64,000 nucleotides of DNA from Hansschlegelia beijingensis (lineage in GTDB: Bacteria; Pseudomonadota; Alphaproteobacteria; Rhizobiales; Methylopilaceae): NCBI RefSeq assembly GCF_014196425.1, contig NZ_JACIDR010000004.1, positions 248,001 to 312,000 on the forward strand, read 5' to 3'. Within the stretch, counting starts at the first letter, position 1. Every line of letters begins with the position of its first letter. Positions 55,480 to 64,000 of the stretch are shown piece by piece. A program made the position numbers and the translations under genes. The notes below the pieces were generated by a model. It did not search any database. It saw nothing but the letters and a program-made list of their open reading frames with translations, and was not told the origin of the DNA.

Positions 55480-56929
55480 GCGGCCGCTGGCGATCGTCGA
55501 GCGCGCGGGCGGCTTGCTGCGCCTCGTCGCGGTCGACGCCCGCGCGGCGGCGGCCGGCTGCGTTCCGGGAGCGGCGCTCACCCATGCGCGCTCGATCTGC
55601 CCGGACCTGCGCGTCGACATCGCCGATCCGAGGGAGGACGCAGCTCTCCTCGGCTCGGTCGCGGACTGGTGCGACCGCTACACGCCGCTGGTCGCGCTCG
55701 ATCCGCCCTTCGGGCTGACGCTCGACATCTCGGGCTGCGCGCATTTCTTCGGCGGCGAGGCTGCGCTCGCCGAGGATCTCGTCGCCGGCCTGCGTCGCCA
55801 GGGCTTTATGGCCCGCGCCGCGGTGGCGGGCGCCCCCGGGCCGGCGCGGGCGCTCGCCTGGTTCTCGCAAGGCGCCGTCCCGCCGCCCGGAAGCGAGGCC
55901 GCGCTCGTCGCAGAACTGCCGATCGCGGCGCTCAGGTTGGAGGAGGCTGCGCGGCTCGGCCTCGTCCGCGCCGGGCTGAAGACGATCGGCGACGTCGCCG
56001 CCCGCAGCCGGAGCGAACTCGCCGCGCGCTTCGGCGCAAGGCTCGTCTCCATGCTCGACGAGGCGCTCGGGCGAGCCGAGACGCCGATTTCGCCGCGCCG
56101 TCCGGTCCCCGTCCGGATGGTCGAGCGGCGCTTCGCAGAACCGCTCTCCAGCGCCGACGCGGCGCTCGCGGTTCTGCGCGCGCTCGCCGGCTCGCTCGCT
56201 GCGCGCCTGGAAACTGCGGGCGAAGGGTTGCGGGAAGCCGAGGCCGCCTTCTTTCGCGCCGACGGCAAGGTCGTGCGCATCGCGCTCGGCGTCGGCGCGC
56301 CGACCCGCGACCCGGACCTTCTGCTGCGCCTGTTCCGTGAACGTCTCGACGCGCTGGCGGACCCGCTGGATCCGGGGTTCGGCTTTGACCTCATGCGGCT
56401 CTCCGCGCTCGCCGTCGAACCGCTGACGCCGAGTCCGCAGGGTTTTGGTCCCGGCGAGCGGGCGGATGACGAACTGGCCGAGCTGGTCGACCGTCTCTCG
56501 GCCCGCCACGGCCGACGCCGCGTGCTCCGCTTCCTGGCCGGCCACGCGCACCGGCCGGAAGCCGAGGCTGCGCCGCGTCCGGCGCAGGACGTCCGCGAGG
56601 CCGCCGCCTGGCCGCAGGTCCGGACAGGCGAGCCGCCGCGCCGGCCGCTCCGGATGTTCGCGCGGCCCGAGCCTGTCGAGGTGCTGGCGGAGGTGCCGGA
56701 CGGGCCGCCGCTGCGCTTCGTCTGGCGGCGTGCGACCCACCATGTGGTGCGGGCCGAGGGGCCGGAGCGCATCGCGCTCGAATGGTGGCGGGACGACGAA
56801 GCGCCGCTGACCCGCGACTATTTCCGCGTGGAGGACACCGTCGGCGCCCGCTTCTGGCTGTTCCGCGACGGCTTGTTCGGCCGCGAGGTCCGCCATCCGC
56901 GCTGGTTCGTGCATGGGCTGTTCGCATGA
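55319..56929 (+). CDS. imuB: ImuB, inactive Y-family polymerase of the SOS mutasome
   Basis: A 536-residue Y-family polymerase homologue. LALALPNLSIDRVRR and LDISGCAHFFGGE mark the palm, but the catalytic Asp-Glu pair of active Y-family enzymes is not present, as usual for ImuB, which serves as a hub linking DnaE2 and the sliding clamp. The little-finger region and C-terminal ~130-residue ImuB tail (RPLRMFARPEPVEVL, VRAEGPERIALEWW, RVEDTVGARFWLFRDGLF) are present. Start ATG 55319 lies inside imuA. The stop overlaps dnaE2 (ATGA). Confidence 0.93.
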   Translation: MTAASASSSLPSLLGTTPAAPPAPGRRILALALPNLSIDRVRRKEAFSGGEPDERPLAIVERAGGLLRLVAVDARAAAAGCVPGAALTHARSICPDLRVDIADPREDAALLGSVADWCDRYTPLVALDPPFGLTLDISGCAHFFGGEAALAEDLVAGLRRQGFMARAAVAGAPGPARALAWFSQGAVPPPGSEAALVAELPIAALRLEEAARLGLVRAGLKTIGDVAARSRSELAARFGARLVSMLDEALGRAETPISPRRPVPVRMVERRFAEPLSSADAALAVLRALAGSLAARLETAGEGLREAEAAFFRADGKVVRIALGVGAPTRDPDLLLRLFRERLDALADPLDPGFGFDLMRLSALAVEPLTPSPQGFGPGERADDELAELVDRLSARHGRRRVLRFLAGHAHRPEAEAAPRPAQDVREAAAWPQVRTGEPPRRPLRMFARPEPVEVLAEVPDGPPLRFVWRRATHHVVRAEGPERIALEWWRDDEAPLTRDYFRVEDTVGARFWLFRDGLFGREVRHPRWFVHGLFA

Positions 56930-59900
56930 CCGGCCGCTTCGCCGAGCTCGCGGCCATGACCGCCTTTTCTTTTCTGCGCGCCGGCTCCCGGCCCGAGGAG
57001 TATGTGGCGGCCGCCAGCTTCTACGGCGTCGAGGCGATCGGCATCGCCGACCGCAACACGGTGGCCGGCGTGGTGCGGGCTTACACGACGCTGACCAATC
57101 CCGAGCTGCCGCGGCCGGTGAAGCTGCTCCCGGGCGCGCGTCTGGTCTTCGAGGACGGCTCGCCGGACATCGTGGTCCACCCTTATGACCGGGCGGCCTG
57201 GGGACGGCTCTGCCGGCTGCTCTCCATCGGCAAGCAGCGGGCGAAGAAGGGCGAGTGCCTGCTGCGCCTCTCCGACCTCCTTGATTGGGGAGAAGGGCTG
57301 AACGCCATCGTCATGCCGCCGCCGCATCCTGGCGCGGAGACGAGAGCGGCCGTCGAAGCCCTCCGGGGCGCTTTTCCCAAAACGCTCTGGCTTGGCGCGA
57401 CCATGCCGCGGCGCGGCGACGACGGGCGTCGGCTGAGCCGGCTCAAGCGGCTCGCCGACCGCTGCAGGGTCCCGCTGATCGCCACCAACGAGCCGCTCTA
57501 CCACACGCCGGAGCGTCGGGCGCTGCAGGACGTCGTCACCTGCATCCGCGAAGGCCTGACGCTGGAGACGGCCGGCCGCATCCTCGAAGCCAACGCCGAA
57601 CGCCACCTCAAGCCGGCCGCGGAGATGGAGCGCCTGTTCCGCGACGCGCCGGAGGCGGTGGCGGAGACGCTGCGCTATGCCGAGAGGATCGTCTTCAGTC
57701 TCGATGACCTGAAATACAACTACCCGAGCGAGCCCATCCCTCCCGGAAAAACCCCGCACGGCCATTTGCGGGATCTGGTCCGCGAGGGCGTGAAGCGCTT
57801 CTATCCGCAGGGCGCGCCACGCAAGGTGGAGAAACTCCTCGCCAAGGAGCTCGCTTTCATCAAGCGCGAGAACTACGCGCATTATTTCCTGACCGTGCAC
57901 GACATCGTCGCCTTCGCGCAGTCGATAGGCGTGCTGTGCCAGGGGCGCGGTTCGGCCGCGAACTCGGCCGTCTGCTACGTGCTCGGCGTCACGGCCGTCG
58001 ATCCGGCGGAGACCGACGTGCTGTTCGAGCGCTTCCTCTCCAAGGAACGCTCCGAGCCGCCGGACATCGACGTCGATTTCGAGCACGAGCGGCGCGAGGA
58101 GGTCATCCAGTACATCTATGAGCGCTACGGCCGGCATCGCGCCGCGCTGGCCGCGACGGTGATCCACTACAAGCCGCGCAGCGCCATCCGCGAGGTAGGC
58201 AAGGTTTTCGGGTTGAGCGAGGACATCTCCGCCGCGCTCGCCGGCACGGTCTGGGGCAGCTGGGGCTCAGGCCTCGACGAAGTCCATGTGCGCCAGGCGG
58301 GCCTCGATCCCCAGAACCCGTATCTCAAGCGCGCCGTGGCGATCGCCTCCGAGTTGGTCGGCTTTCCCCGTCACCTTTCCCAGCATGTCGGCGGCTTCGT
58401 CCTGACCCAGGACCGGCTGGACGAAATCGTCCCCGTCGGCCCCGCCGCGATGCCGGACCGCTCCTTCATCGAGTGGGACAAGGACGACATCGACGCGCTC
58501 AAGATCATGAAGGTCGACGTGCTGGCGCTCGGCATGCTGACCTGCATCCGAAAGGCCTTCGACCTGATCCGCGCGCATGACGGGGAGGATCTGTCGCTCG
58601 CTTCGGTTCCGAAGCAGGATGACGAGGTCTACGCGATGCTGTCGCGCGCGGACTCGCTCGGCGTGTTCCAGGTCGAGAGCCGGGCGCAGATGAACATGCT
58701 GCCGCGGCTGCGGCCGAGGAAGTTCTACGACCTCGTCATCGAGGTCGCGATCGTCCGGCCCGGCCCGATCCAGGGCGACATGGTGCATCCCTATCTCGCG
58801 CAGCGGGCGAAGGACCCCGCGAGCATCGTCTATCCCGGTCCGGCGCCCGAACATGGCGAGAAGGACGAGCTCAAGAAGGTGCTGGAGAAGACGCTCGGCG
58901 TGCCGCTGTTCCAGGAGCAGGCCATGCGGATCGCGATGGTGGCTGCGAAGTTCTCCGGCGAGGAGGCCAATGCGCTGCGCCGCTCGATGGCGACTTTCCG
59001 CAACCGCGGCGGCGTCGACGTGTTTCGCGACAAGATGGTCGGCCGCATGATCGCGCGCGGCTACGATCCCGAATTCGCCAACCGCTGCTTCAAGCAGATC
59101 GAGGGGTTTGGCTCATACGGCTTCCCGGAGAGCCATGCGGCGAGCTTCGCCAAGCTCGTCTATGTCTCGTCCTGGCTCAAATGCCGTCATCCGGCGGCGT
59201 TCGCCTGCGCGCTGCTGAACGCGCAGCCCATGGGGTTCTACGCTCCGGCCGAGATCGTCCGCGACGCCCGGGAGCACGGCGTCGAGGTGCGCGGCGCGGA
59301 TATCGCGGTCAGCTTCTGGGACAACACGCTCGAAAGGCGTCCCGACGGCGCGCTGCGCATCCGGCTCGGTTTCCGGCAGATCGAGGGTTTTCGGCAGGAA
59401 TGGGCAAAGGCGCTCGTCGCGGCCCGTTCGGGCTTCTTCACCTCGATCGAGGAGCTGCGCCGCCGGACCCGGTTGCCCAAGGCGGCGCTCGTGAAACTCG
59501 CCGACGCCGACGCCTTCCGTTCGATGAAGCTCGACCGCCGCGTCGCGCTGTGGGAGGTGCGCCGCCTGCCGGACGACGTCGCCCTGCCGCTGTTCGAGGC
59601 CGCGGACGCCGCCGACCACGCGAGCGAGGCGACGGCGCCGCTGCCCGCCATGCCGCTGACGGAGCATGTCGTGGCCGACTACCAGACCACGCGGCTGTCG
59701 CTCAAAGGCCATCCGATGCAGTTTTTGCGCGCGCTGTTCTCGGGCGAGGGCGCGGTGAGCTGCGCCGAGGTTCGCGCGGCGCGCGACGGTCGGCGGCTGA
59801 AGGCCGCCGGCGTCGTTCTGGTGCGGCAGAAACCCGGCAGCGCCAAGGGCGTGGTGTTCATGACCATCGCGGACGAAACGGGAATCGCCAACGCCGTGAT

Positions 59901-60180
59901 CTGGCCCACGATCATGGCGCGCTTCCGCAAGGAGGTGATGGGCTCGCGGCTGGTGCTGATCGAGGGCCGGGTGCAGCGCAGTCCGGAGGGAGTCGTCCAC
60001 CTCGTGGCGGAAAGCCTGGTGGACCGCTCCCGCGAATTCGGCCGTCTGTCGGAGCGCGAGCTCAAGCCGCAGCTCTCCAACGCCGACGAGTTCCTGCACC
60101 CCCAGATGGAGCGTGGCGCACGTCCGCGGATCCACCCGCGCGACGTGCGAATCATGCCGAAATCGCGGGATTTCCACTGA
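56926..60180 (+). CDS. dnaE2: Error-prone DNA polymerase DnaE2
   Basis: A 1084-residue C-family polymerase that performs damage-induced mutagenic translesion synthesis. PHP domain 1-~270 (AMTAFSFLRAGSRPEEY), polymerase core with GRGSAANSAVCYVLG, PPDIDVDFEHERREEVIQYI (catalytic acidic residues) and KVDVLALGML, then FRNRGG, GFPESHAASFA and an OB-fold (VVFMTIADETGIANAVIWP). It lacks the C-terminal tau-binding part of DnaE1. The ATG overlaps the imuB stop by 4 nt. Regulated by LexA with imuA and imuB. Confidence 0.96.
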   Translation: MTGRFAELAAMTAFSFLRAGSRPEEYVAAASFYGVEAIGIADRNTVAGVVRAYTTLTNPELPRPVKLLPGARLVFEDGSPDIVVHPYDRAAWGRLCRLLSIGKQRAKKGECLLRLSDLLDWGEGLNAIVMPPPHPGAETRAAVEALRGAFPKTLWLGATMPRRGDDGRRLSRLKRLADRCRVPLIATNEPLYHTPERRALQDVVTCIREGLTLETAGRILEANAERHLKPAAEMERLFRDAPEAVAETLRYAERIVFSLDDLKYNYPSEPIPPGKTPHGHLRDLVREGVKRFYPQGAPRKVEKLLAKELAFIKRENYAHYFLTVHDIVAFAQSIGVLCQGRGSAANSAVCYVLGVTAVDPAETDVLFERFLSKERSEPPDIDVDFEHERREEVIQYIYERYGRHRAALAATVIHYKPRSAIREVGKVFGLSEDISAALAGTVWGSWGSGLDEVHVRQAGLDPQNPYLKRAVAIASELVGFPRHLSQHVGGFVLTQDRLDEIVPVGPAAMPDRSFIEWDKDDIDALKIMKVDVLALGMLTCIRKAFDLIRAHDGEDLSLASVPKQDDEVYAMLSRADSLGVFQVESRAQMNMLPRLRPRKFYDLVIEVAIVRPGPIQGDMVHPYLAQRAKDPASIVYPGPAPEHGEKDELKKVLEKTLGVPLFQEQAMRIAMVAAKFSGEEANALRRSMATFRNRGGVDVFRDKMVGRMIARGYDPEFANRCFKQIEGFGSYGFPESHAASFAKLVYVSSWLKCRHPAAFACALLNAQPMGFYAPAEIVRDAREHGVEVRGADIAVSFWDNTLERRPDGALRIRLGFRQIEGFRQEWAKALVAARSGFFTSIEELRRRTRLPKAALVKLADADAFRSMKLDRRVALWEVRRLPDDVALPLFEAADAADHASEATAPLPAMPLTEHVVADYQTTRLSLKGHPMQFLRALFSGEGAVSCAEVRAARDGRRLKAAGVVLVRQKPGSAKGVVFMTIADETGIANAVIWPTIMARFRKEVMGSRLVLIEGRVQRSPEGVVHLVAESLVDRSREFGRLSERELKPQLSNADEFLHPQMERGARPRIHPRDVRIMPKSRDFH

Positions 60181-60262
60181 ATTTGAGCAGGGTCGTTGGC
60201 GGCTGACCGGGACTTGCTCTAGCGTCCTTCCCTGAGCGGGCGCGCCACTTGGGAGGACGTCG

Positions 60263-60451
60263 ATGTACAAGTTCGAGATCTACAAGGACAGCAAGGGCGA
60301 GTACCGCTTTCGCTTCAAGGCCTCCAATGGCGAGACGATGTTCGTCTCCGAAGGCTATGTGGCCAAGGCCTCGGCGGTGAAGGCGATCGAGTCGATCAAG
60401 AAGAACGTCCCGGAGGCTCCGGTGAACGACACTACGACGGCGGTCGCCTGA
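60263..60451 (+). CDS. YegP family (DUF1508) protein
   Basis: A 62-residue single-domain DUF1508 protein: YKFEIYKDSKGEYRFRFKAS, then SEGYVAKASAVKAIESIKKN. These small beta-alpha domains have no established function. GGGAGG precedes the ATG. The C-terminal tail is Thr-rich. A second DUF1508 protein is encoded at 63415-63591, and this gene is in the same frame as the methyltransferase that follows. Confidence 0.88.
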   Translation: MYKFEIYKDSKGEYRFRFKASNGETMFVSEGYVAKASAVKAIESIKKNVPEAPVNDTTTAVA

Positions 60452-60484
60452 CGAGCCGTCGGACCTGCTGAGCGCGAGGCGGCG

Positions 60485-61627
60485 ATCCCAACCTTCTACG
60501 AGTTCTTCGCAGGCGGCGGCATGGCGCGGGCCGGGCTCGGCCCCGGCTGGCGCTGCCTGTTCGCAAATGACCTCAGCCCCAAGAAGGCCGCGTCCTACCG
60601 GGCGAACTGGGGCGACGACGACCTGTGGGTCGGCGACGTCCACGACGTCACGCCCGCAATGCTGCCTGGACGCGTCGACCTCGCTTGGGGCTCCTTCCCT
60701 TGCCAAGATCTCTCTCTTGCGGGGGCCGGAGCAGGTCTTTCGGGCGGCCGCTCGAGCGCCTTCTGGGGGTTCTGGAATGCGATCCTCGCGCTCAAGGCGG
60801 AAGGCCGGGCGCCGCGCACGCTGATCCTCGAAAACGTCGTCGGAACGCTCACGTCGCGCGGCGGCAGGGATTTCGCGGCCATCGGCGCGGCGCTCGCGTC
60901 CGCAGGCTACCGCTTCGGCGCCATGGTGATCGACGCCGCGCTGTTTCTGCCGCAGTCGCGGCCGCGCCTGTTCATCCTCGCGGTCGCCGACGACCTCGCG
61001 CCGCCGCCGCAGACGGCCGCCTCCGCCCCATCGGCGCTCTGGCACCCCAAGGCCCTCCTCGCGGCTCACTCCGCGCTCGACGAGCAGTCCACGAGAAGCT
61101 GGATCTGGTGGCGCCTCTCTGCGCCTCGGGCCAATGTTCCCTGCCTCGCCGACCTCATCGAGGACGAACCTGTGGGCGTGCGCTGGCATGCGCCAGAGGA
61201 GACCGAGGCGCTGCTCGCCCTGATGGCCCCGCTGCACCGCGAGCGGATCAGAGCGATCGCGGCCTCCGGCGAGCGGCGGGTCGGGGCGGTCTACAAGCGG
61301 ATCCGGACGGACCGTAACGGCGTCAAGGCGCAGCGCGCGGAGGCACGTTTCGACGGGCGCGCCGGCTGCCTCAGGACGCCCGCCGGCGGCTCCAGCCGGC
61401 AGACGCTGCTTCTCGTCGAGGGCGACCGCATCCGCAGCCGGCTGATCTCGCCGCGCGAGGCGGCGCGCCTGATGGGTCTCGACGAGAGCTACCGCCTGCC
61501 GACGAGCTACAACGACGCCTACCGGCTCGCCGGAGACGGCGTGGCGGCGCCGGTCGTGCGTTTTCTGGCCGCCGAACTGCTGGAGCCGCTGCTCGGCTGC
61601 GCGACCGCGGCGCAGGCGGCGGGATGA
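60485..61627 (+). CDS. DNA (cytosine-5-)-methyltransferase, start codon unclear
   Basis: A C5-cytosine methyltransferase of about 380 residues. Motif I (FYEFFAGGGMARAGLG), motif IV WGSFPCQDLS with the catalytic Cys, motif VI LILENVVG, and QSRPRLFIL are all present, and the C-terminal motifs IX-X (GDGVAAPVVRFLA) complete it. The problem is the start: motif I begins at 60494, but the frame back to the yegP stop (60449-60451) has no ATG, GTG or TTG; only ATC at 60485 offers a rare start. The first ATG (60521) would cut into motif I. The gene overlaps vsr by 4 nt (ATGA), suggesting an orphan Dcm-Vsr-like pair. Confidence 0.85.
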   Translation: MPTFYEFFAGGGMARAGLGPGWRCLFANDLSPKKAASYRANWGDDDLWVGDVHDVTPAMLPGRVDLAWGSFPCQDLSLAGAGAGLSGGRSSAFWGFWNAILALKAEGRAPRTLILENVVGTLTSRGGRDFAAIGAALASAGYRFGAMVIDAALFLPQSRPRLFILAVADDLAPPPQTAASAPSALWHPKALLAAHSALDEQSTRSWIWWRLSAPRANVPCLADLIEDEPVGVRWHAPEETEALLALMAPLHRERIRAIAASGERRVGAVYKRIRTDRNGVKAQRAEARFDGRAGCLRTPAGGSSRQTLLLVEGDRIRSRLISPREAARLMGLDESYRLPTSYNDAYRLAGDGVAAPVVRFLAAELLEPLLGCATAAQAAG

Positions 61628-62067
61628 TCGCGCCGCCCTCGGCGGAGCGCTCGGCGGTGATGCGAGCCGTGAAGGGCCGCGACACGCGGCCCGAGATGCT
61701 CGTGCGGCGCGCCGCTCACGCTCTGGGCTACCGGTTCCGGCTGCACCGCAAGGATCTGCCTGGAAGCCCGGATCTGGTGTTTCCCTCGCGTCGCAAGGTC
61801 GTCTTCGTCCATGGCTGTTTCTGGCACGGCCACGACTGCGCCCGCGGAGCGCGCGCCCCCAAGGCCAACGCGGAGTACTGGAGCGCCAAGATCGGCCGTA
61901 ACGTCGCGCGCGACGCCCGGGTCCTGGTCGAGCTCCGCGCGCTCGGCTGGGAGCCGCTCGTGCTCTGGGAGTGCGAGCTCAAGGACCCTGCGGCGCTCGC
62001 CGGCCGGCTGCGCCAGCACCTTGGCGGGTCGCCGGGATTTTCGATCGATCCTGGCAACCAAATGTAA
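61624..62067 (+). CDS. vsr: Very short patch repair endonuclease Vsr
   Basis: A 147-residue endonuclease that nicks 5' of T:G mismatches formed by deamination of 5-methylcytosine. The zinc and catalytic landmarks are present: RDTRPEMLVRRAAHALGYRFRLH, LPGSPDLVFPSRRKVVFVHGCFWHGHDC and AEYWSAKI. It overlaps the methyltransferase stop by 4 nt, the standard pairing that repairs mutations caused by the methylase. Confidence 0.94.
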   Translation: MIAPPSAERSAVMRAVKGRDTRPEMLVRRAAHALGYRFRLHRKDLPGSPDLVFPSRRKVVFVHGCFWHGHDCARGARAPKANAEYWSAKIGRNVARDARVLVELRALGWEPLVLWECELKDPAALAGRLRQHLGGSPGFSIDPGNQM

Positions 62068-62141
62068 GCCGGCTGCGCCCATCGTGCCGGAAGCCGCCGG
62101 GAGGGGGCGGGGCCGCATCGGCCATAGCAGGAGTGTTCGCA

Positions 62142-63395
62142 GTGGGTTCTGACCAAGCTTCCGTGGCCGCCATTCACGTCGAATCGGCCGAGGCGAGCGA
62201 GGAGGAGCGCCTGGCGGCGCTCGCGCATTACGACGTGCTCGACACGCCGAGCGAGGAGGCGTTCGACCGCGTCACCCGGCTCGCCGCCAGGATTTTCGAC
62301 GTGCCCATGGCCCTGGTCTCGCTGATCGACGGGCACCGGCAATGGTTCAAGTCGCGCCGCGGCCTGCACCTGCAGGAGACGCCGAAGGGCGACGCGTTCT
62401 GCTGCGTGACCATCCGCGAGGGCGCGCCGCTGGTGATCTGCGACGCGAGCGCCGATCCGCGTTTCGCGCAGAATCCCTATGTGGTCGACGAGCCGCATGT
62501 GCGCTTCTACGCCGGCGCGCCGCTTCGCACGCCGGAAGGCCACGCCATCGGCACGCTGTGCGTGATGGACCGGGAGCCGCGCAGCTTCGACGAGGAGCAG
62601 GTCGCCATCCTGGGCGACCTCGCGCAGATCGTCATGGAGGGGCTGGAGCTCCGCCTTCTCGCCAACACCGACGCGCTGACGGGCGCGCTGTCGCGCCGGG
62701 CGTTCCGTGAGGAGGCGACGCGCGCGCTGCATCTCGCGGCCCGCCACCGCAACGAGATCAGCCTGATCAACCTCGACCTCGACCGCTTCAAATCGGTCAA
62801 CGACACCTATGGGCATGCGGTCGGCGACGCGGTGCTGGCGCGCAGCGTCAGGGCCTGCCTCGGGCAGTTGCGCAAGTCCGACGTGATCGGCAGGCTGGGC
62901 GGCGAGGAGTTCGCGGTGCTGCTGCCGCAGACCGGGCCGCGCGCCGCGCTCGACGTCGCCGAGCGGCTGCGGCTCGCCATCTCGGCCGAGACGCACGCCA
63001 CGCCGGAGGGCGAGCTGAGGGTCACCGCGAGCCTCGGCGTCGTCTCGGCCGAGGCCGGCGCGACCGACATCGACCCGCTGCTGCGCGAGGCCGACGCGGC
63101 GGTCTACCGGGCGAAGGCCGAGGGACGCGACCGCTGCGTCATGGGCCGCTCCGCGACGCGCGAGAAGCCCGGACGCCGGCGCGTGTTCAAGGGCGGCCGC
63201 ATCCTGTTCAACAAGGGCGCCTCGACCATCGATTGCACGGTCCGGGCGCTGTCGCCCACCGGCGCCGGGCTCGACGTCTCGACCGTAGTCGGACTGCCGG
63301 AGCGCTTCGACCTCGCGATCGAGGCCGACCAGATCATCCGCCCCTGCCGGATCGTCGAGATGAAGGACCGGCACGTCGAGGTCGAGTTCGCCTGA
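62142..63395 (+). CDS. GAF-GGDEF-PilZ diguanylate cyclase
   Basis: A 417-residue soluble cyclic-di-GMP signalling protein. A GAF domain (about 18-165; LVSLIDGHRQWFKSRRG, GAPLRTPEGHAIGTLCVMD) is followed by a GGDEF domain with active-site GGEEF (RLGGEEFAVLLP) and an intact inhibitory I-site RKSD five residues before it, then a ~75-residue PilZ-like domain (RRRVFKGGRI, LSPTGAGLDV) that may bind the product; its NxSxxG motif is degenerate. GTG 62142 is chosen for the GGAG about 9 nt upstream. It should be an active, feedback-inhibited diguanylate cyclase. Confidence 0.9.
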   Translation: MGSDQASVAAIHVESAEASEEERLAALAHYDVLDTPSEEAFDRVTRLAARIFDVPMALVSLIDGHRQWFKSRRGLHLQETPKGDAFCCVTIREGAPLVICDASADPRFAQNPYVVDEPHVRFYAGAPLRTPEGHAIGTLCVMDREPRSFDEEQVAILGDLAQIVMEGLELRLLANTDALTGALSRRAFREEATRALHLAARHRNEISLINLDLDRFKSVNDTYGHAVGDAVLARSVRACLGQLRKSDVIGRLGGEEFAVLLPQTGPRAALDVAERLRLAISAETHATPEGELRVTASLGVVSAEAGATDIDPLLREADAAVYRAKAEGRDRCVMGRSATREKPGRRRVFKGGRILFNKGASTIDCTVRALSPTGAGLDVSTVVGLPERFDLAIEADQIIRPCRIVEMKDRHVEVEFA

Positions 63396-63414
63396 TAGCC
63401 CCGGCTGCGCGGTC

Positions 63415-63591
63415 TCAGGTCTCGTCGTCGGTGCCGGCGTCCGCCGCCTTCGCCTTCACGACATCGATCGCGTTCTTGGCGGATTGCTTGCTCGTGTAGG
63501 TTTCGGTGACGCAGATCGTCTGCCCGTTATCGGCCACGAACACCCAGTAGTACTGGTTGTCGCCCGACTTCTTGATCTTGAACTTGGCCAT
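63415..63591 (-). CDS. YegP family (DUF1508) protein
   Basis: A 58-residue single DUF1508 domain: MAKFKIKKSGDNQYYWVFVA, then ICVTETYTSKQSAKNAIDVVK. The ATG at 63591 is favoured over the upstream Met at 63651 because the family starts there and GGGG purine sequence precedes it. It differs clearly from the yegP-like gene 3 kb away, so the two are old paralogues rather than a recent duplication. Convergent with the GGDEF gene. Confidence 0.85.
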   Translation of the reverse strand: MAKFKIKKSGDNQYYWVFVADNGQTICVTETYTSKQSAKNAIDVVKAKAADAGTDDET

Positions 63592-63676
63592 CTTCAGCCC
63601 CCCCCCTCGCGTGTGCTCATGAAAATTCACACGCGGAGGTTGTCGTGTCAAGAACGAAAGCCGAACCTGATGCCGC

Positions 63677-64000
63677 TCACTCGTCCATCTTCAGGGCGGC
63701 GATGAAGGCCTCCTGAGGAATCTCGACGCGGCCGAACTGGCGCAGCTTCTTCTTGCCGGCCTTCTGCTTCTCCAGCAGCTTGCGCTTGCGGGTGGCGTCG
63801 CCGCCATAGCACTTGGCGGTGACGTCCTTGCGCAGCGCCCGGATGGTCTCGCGGGCGATGATCTTGCCGCCGAGCGCCGCCTGCACCGGGATCACGAACA
63901 GATGCGGCGGGATCAGCTCCTTGAGCTTCTCGCACATCGCGCGGCCGCGGGCCTCCGCGCGGGTGCGGTGGACCAGCATCGACAGCGCGTCGACCGGCTC
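63677..64000 (-). CDS. lepA: Elongation factor 4 (LepA), C-terminal part
   Basis: The last ~107 codons of LepA, the back-translocating ribosomal GTPase; the N-terminal ~500 codons lie beyond the right edge. The unique LepA C-terminal domain is readable: [48 protein letters not shown], and [22 protein letters not shown], ending at the typical [11 protein letters not shown]. Confidence 0.96.
   Translation of the reverse strand, partial: EPVDALSMLVHRTRAEARGRAMCEKLKELIPPHLFVIPVQAALGGKIIARETIRALRKDVTAKCYGGDATRKRKLLEKQKAGKKKLRQFGRVEIPQEAFIAALKMDE

Noticed and set aside
61728-63374. Long antisense frame opposite vsr and the GGDEF gene
   Set aside because: Shadow frame; both plus-strand genes have complete catalytic motifs.

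Overview
The window is GC-rich (high-GC third positions throughout, apart from a few low-GC patches) and reads as an alphaproteobacterial chromosome, most likely Hyphomicrobiales. The reasons are the urea Urt transporter, RirA/Fur-less style iron ABC operon, imuA-imuB-dnaE2 with a GAAC-N7-GAAC SOS box, the UdgX/radical-SAM pair, an AlgH/YqgE protein of alphaproteobacterial type and Rhizobiales-like palindromic intergenic repeats. Genus cannot be told from the sequence alone.

Layout. 1-6.8 kb: nitrogen (urea) uptake, urtA-urtB on the minus strand, divergent from a transporter-like sensor kinase (NCS1 permease fused to kinase and receiver) and its LuxR-type response regulator, with a perfect inverted repeat between them. 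6.8-9.5 kb: two Na+/H+ antiporters. 9.7-18.5 kb: a TRAP transporter, cyanase with its nitrate/cyanate-type ABC importer, and a divergent PAS/AAA+ sigma-54 activator; both transport operons have sigma-54 type promoters. 18.5-25.6 kb: GlxA regulator, peroxidase-like hydrolase, then a decayed zone (LysR remnant, IS6-family remnant, SDR/HxlR pair, orphan gene, frameshifted integrase) ending at tRNA-Arg(CCG).

25.8-36.1 kb: a mobile defence island between two 89-bp direct repeats (85/89 identical) that contain the 5' half of tRNA-Arg(CCG). It holds a type I restriction-modification system (hsdM, hsdS, hsdR), a DUF3883 gene with an in-frame amber codon, a COG2958/HrgA-like gene, a uracil-DNA-glycosylase-fold protein, a truncated DUF429 gene and a truncated integrase.

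36.4-45.1 kb: NYN/OST-HTH protein, a double-domain KaiC ATPase translationally coupled to a hybrid histidine kinase, and a ferric-iron ABC operon. 45.1-50.8 kb: UdgX-DUF4130 and its radical SAM partner behind a probable SOS-controlled promoter, peroxiredoxin, DsbD-like periplasmic domain protein, YqgE, TPR protein and ribosomal protein bL36. 51.0-54.5 kb: dTDP-rhamnose genes rmlCBDA. 54.6-60.2 kb: the SOS mutasome imuA-imuB-dnaE2 behind a perfect LexA box. 60.2-64 kb: YegP-like protein, a 5-cytosine methyltransferase with Vsr endonuclease, a GAF-GGDEF-PilZ protein, a second YegP-like protein and the 3' part of lepA.
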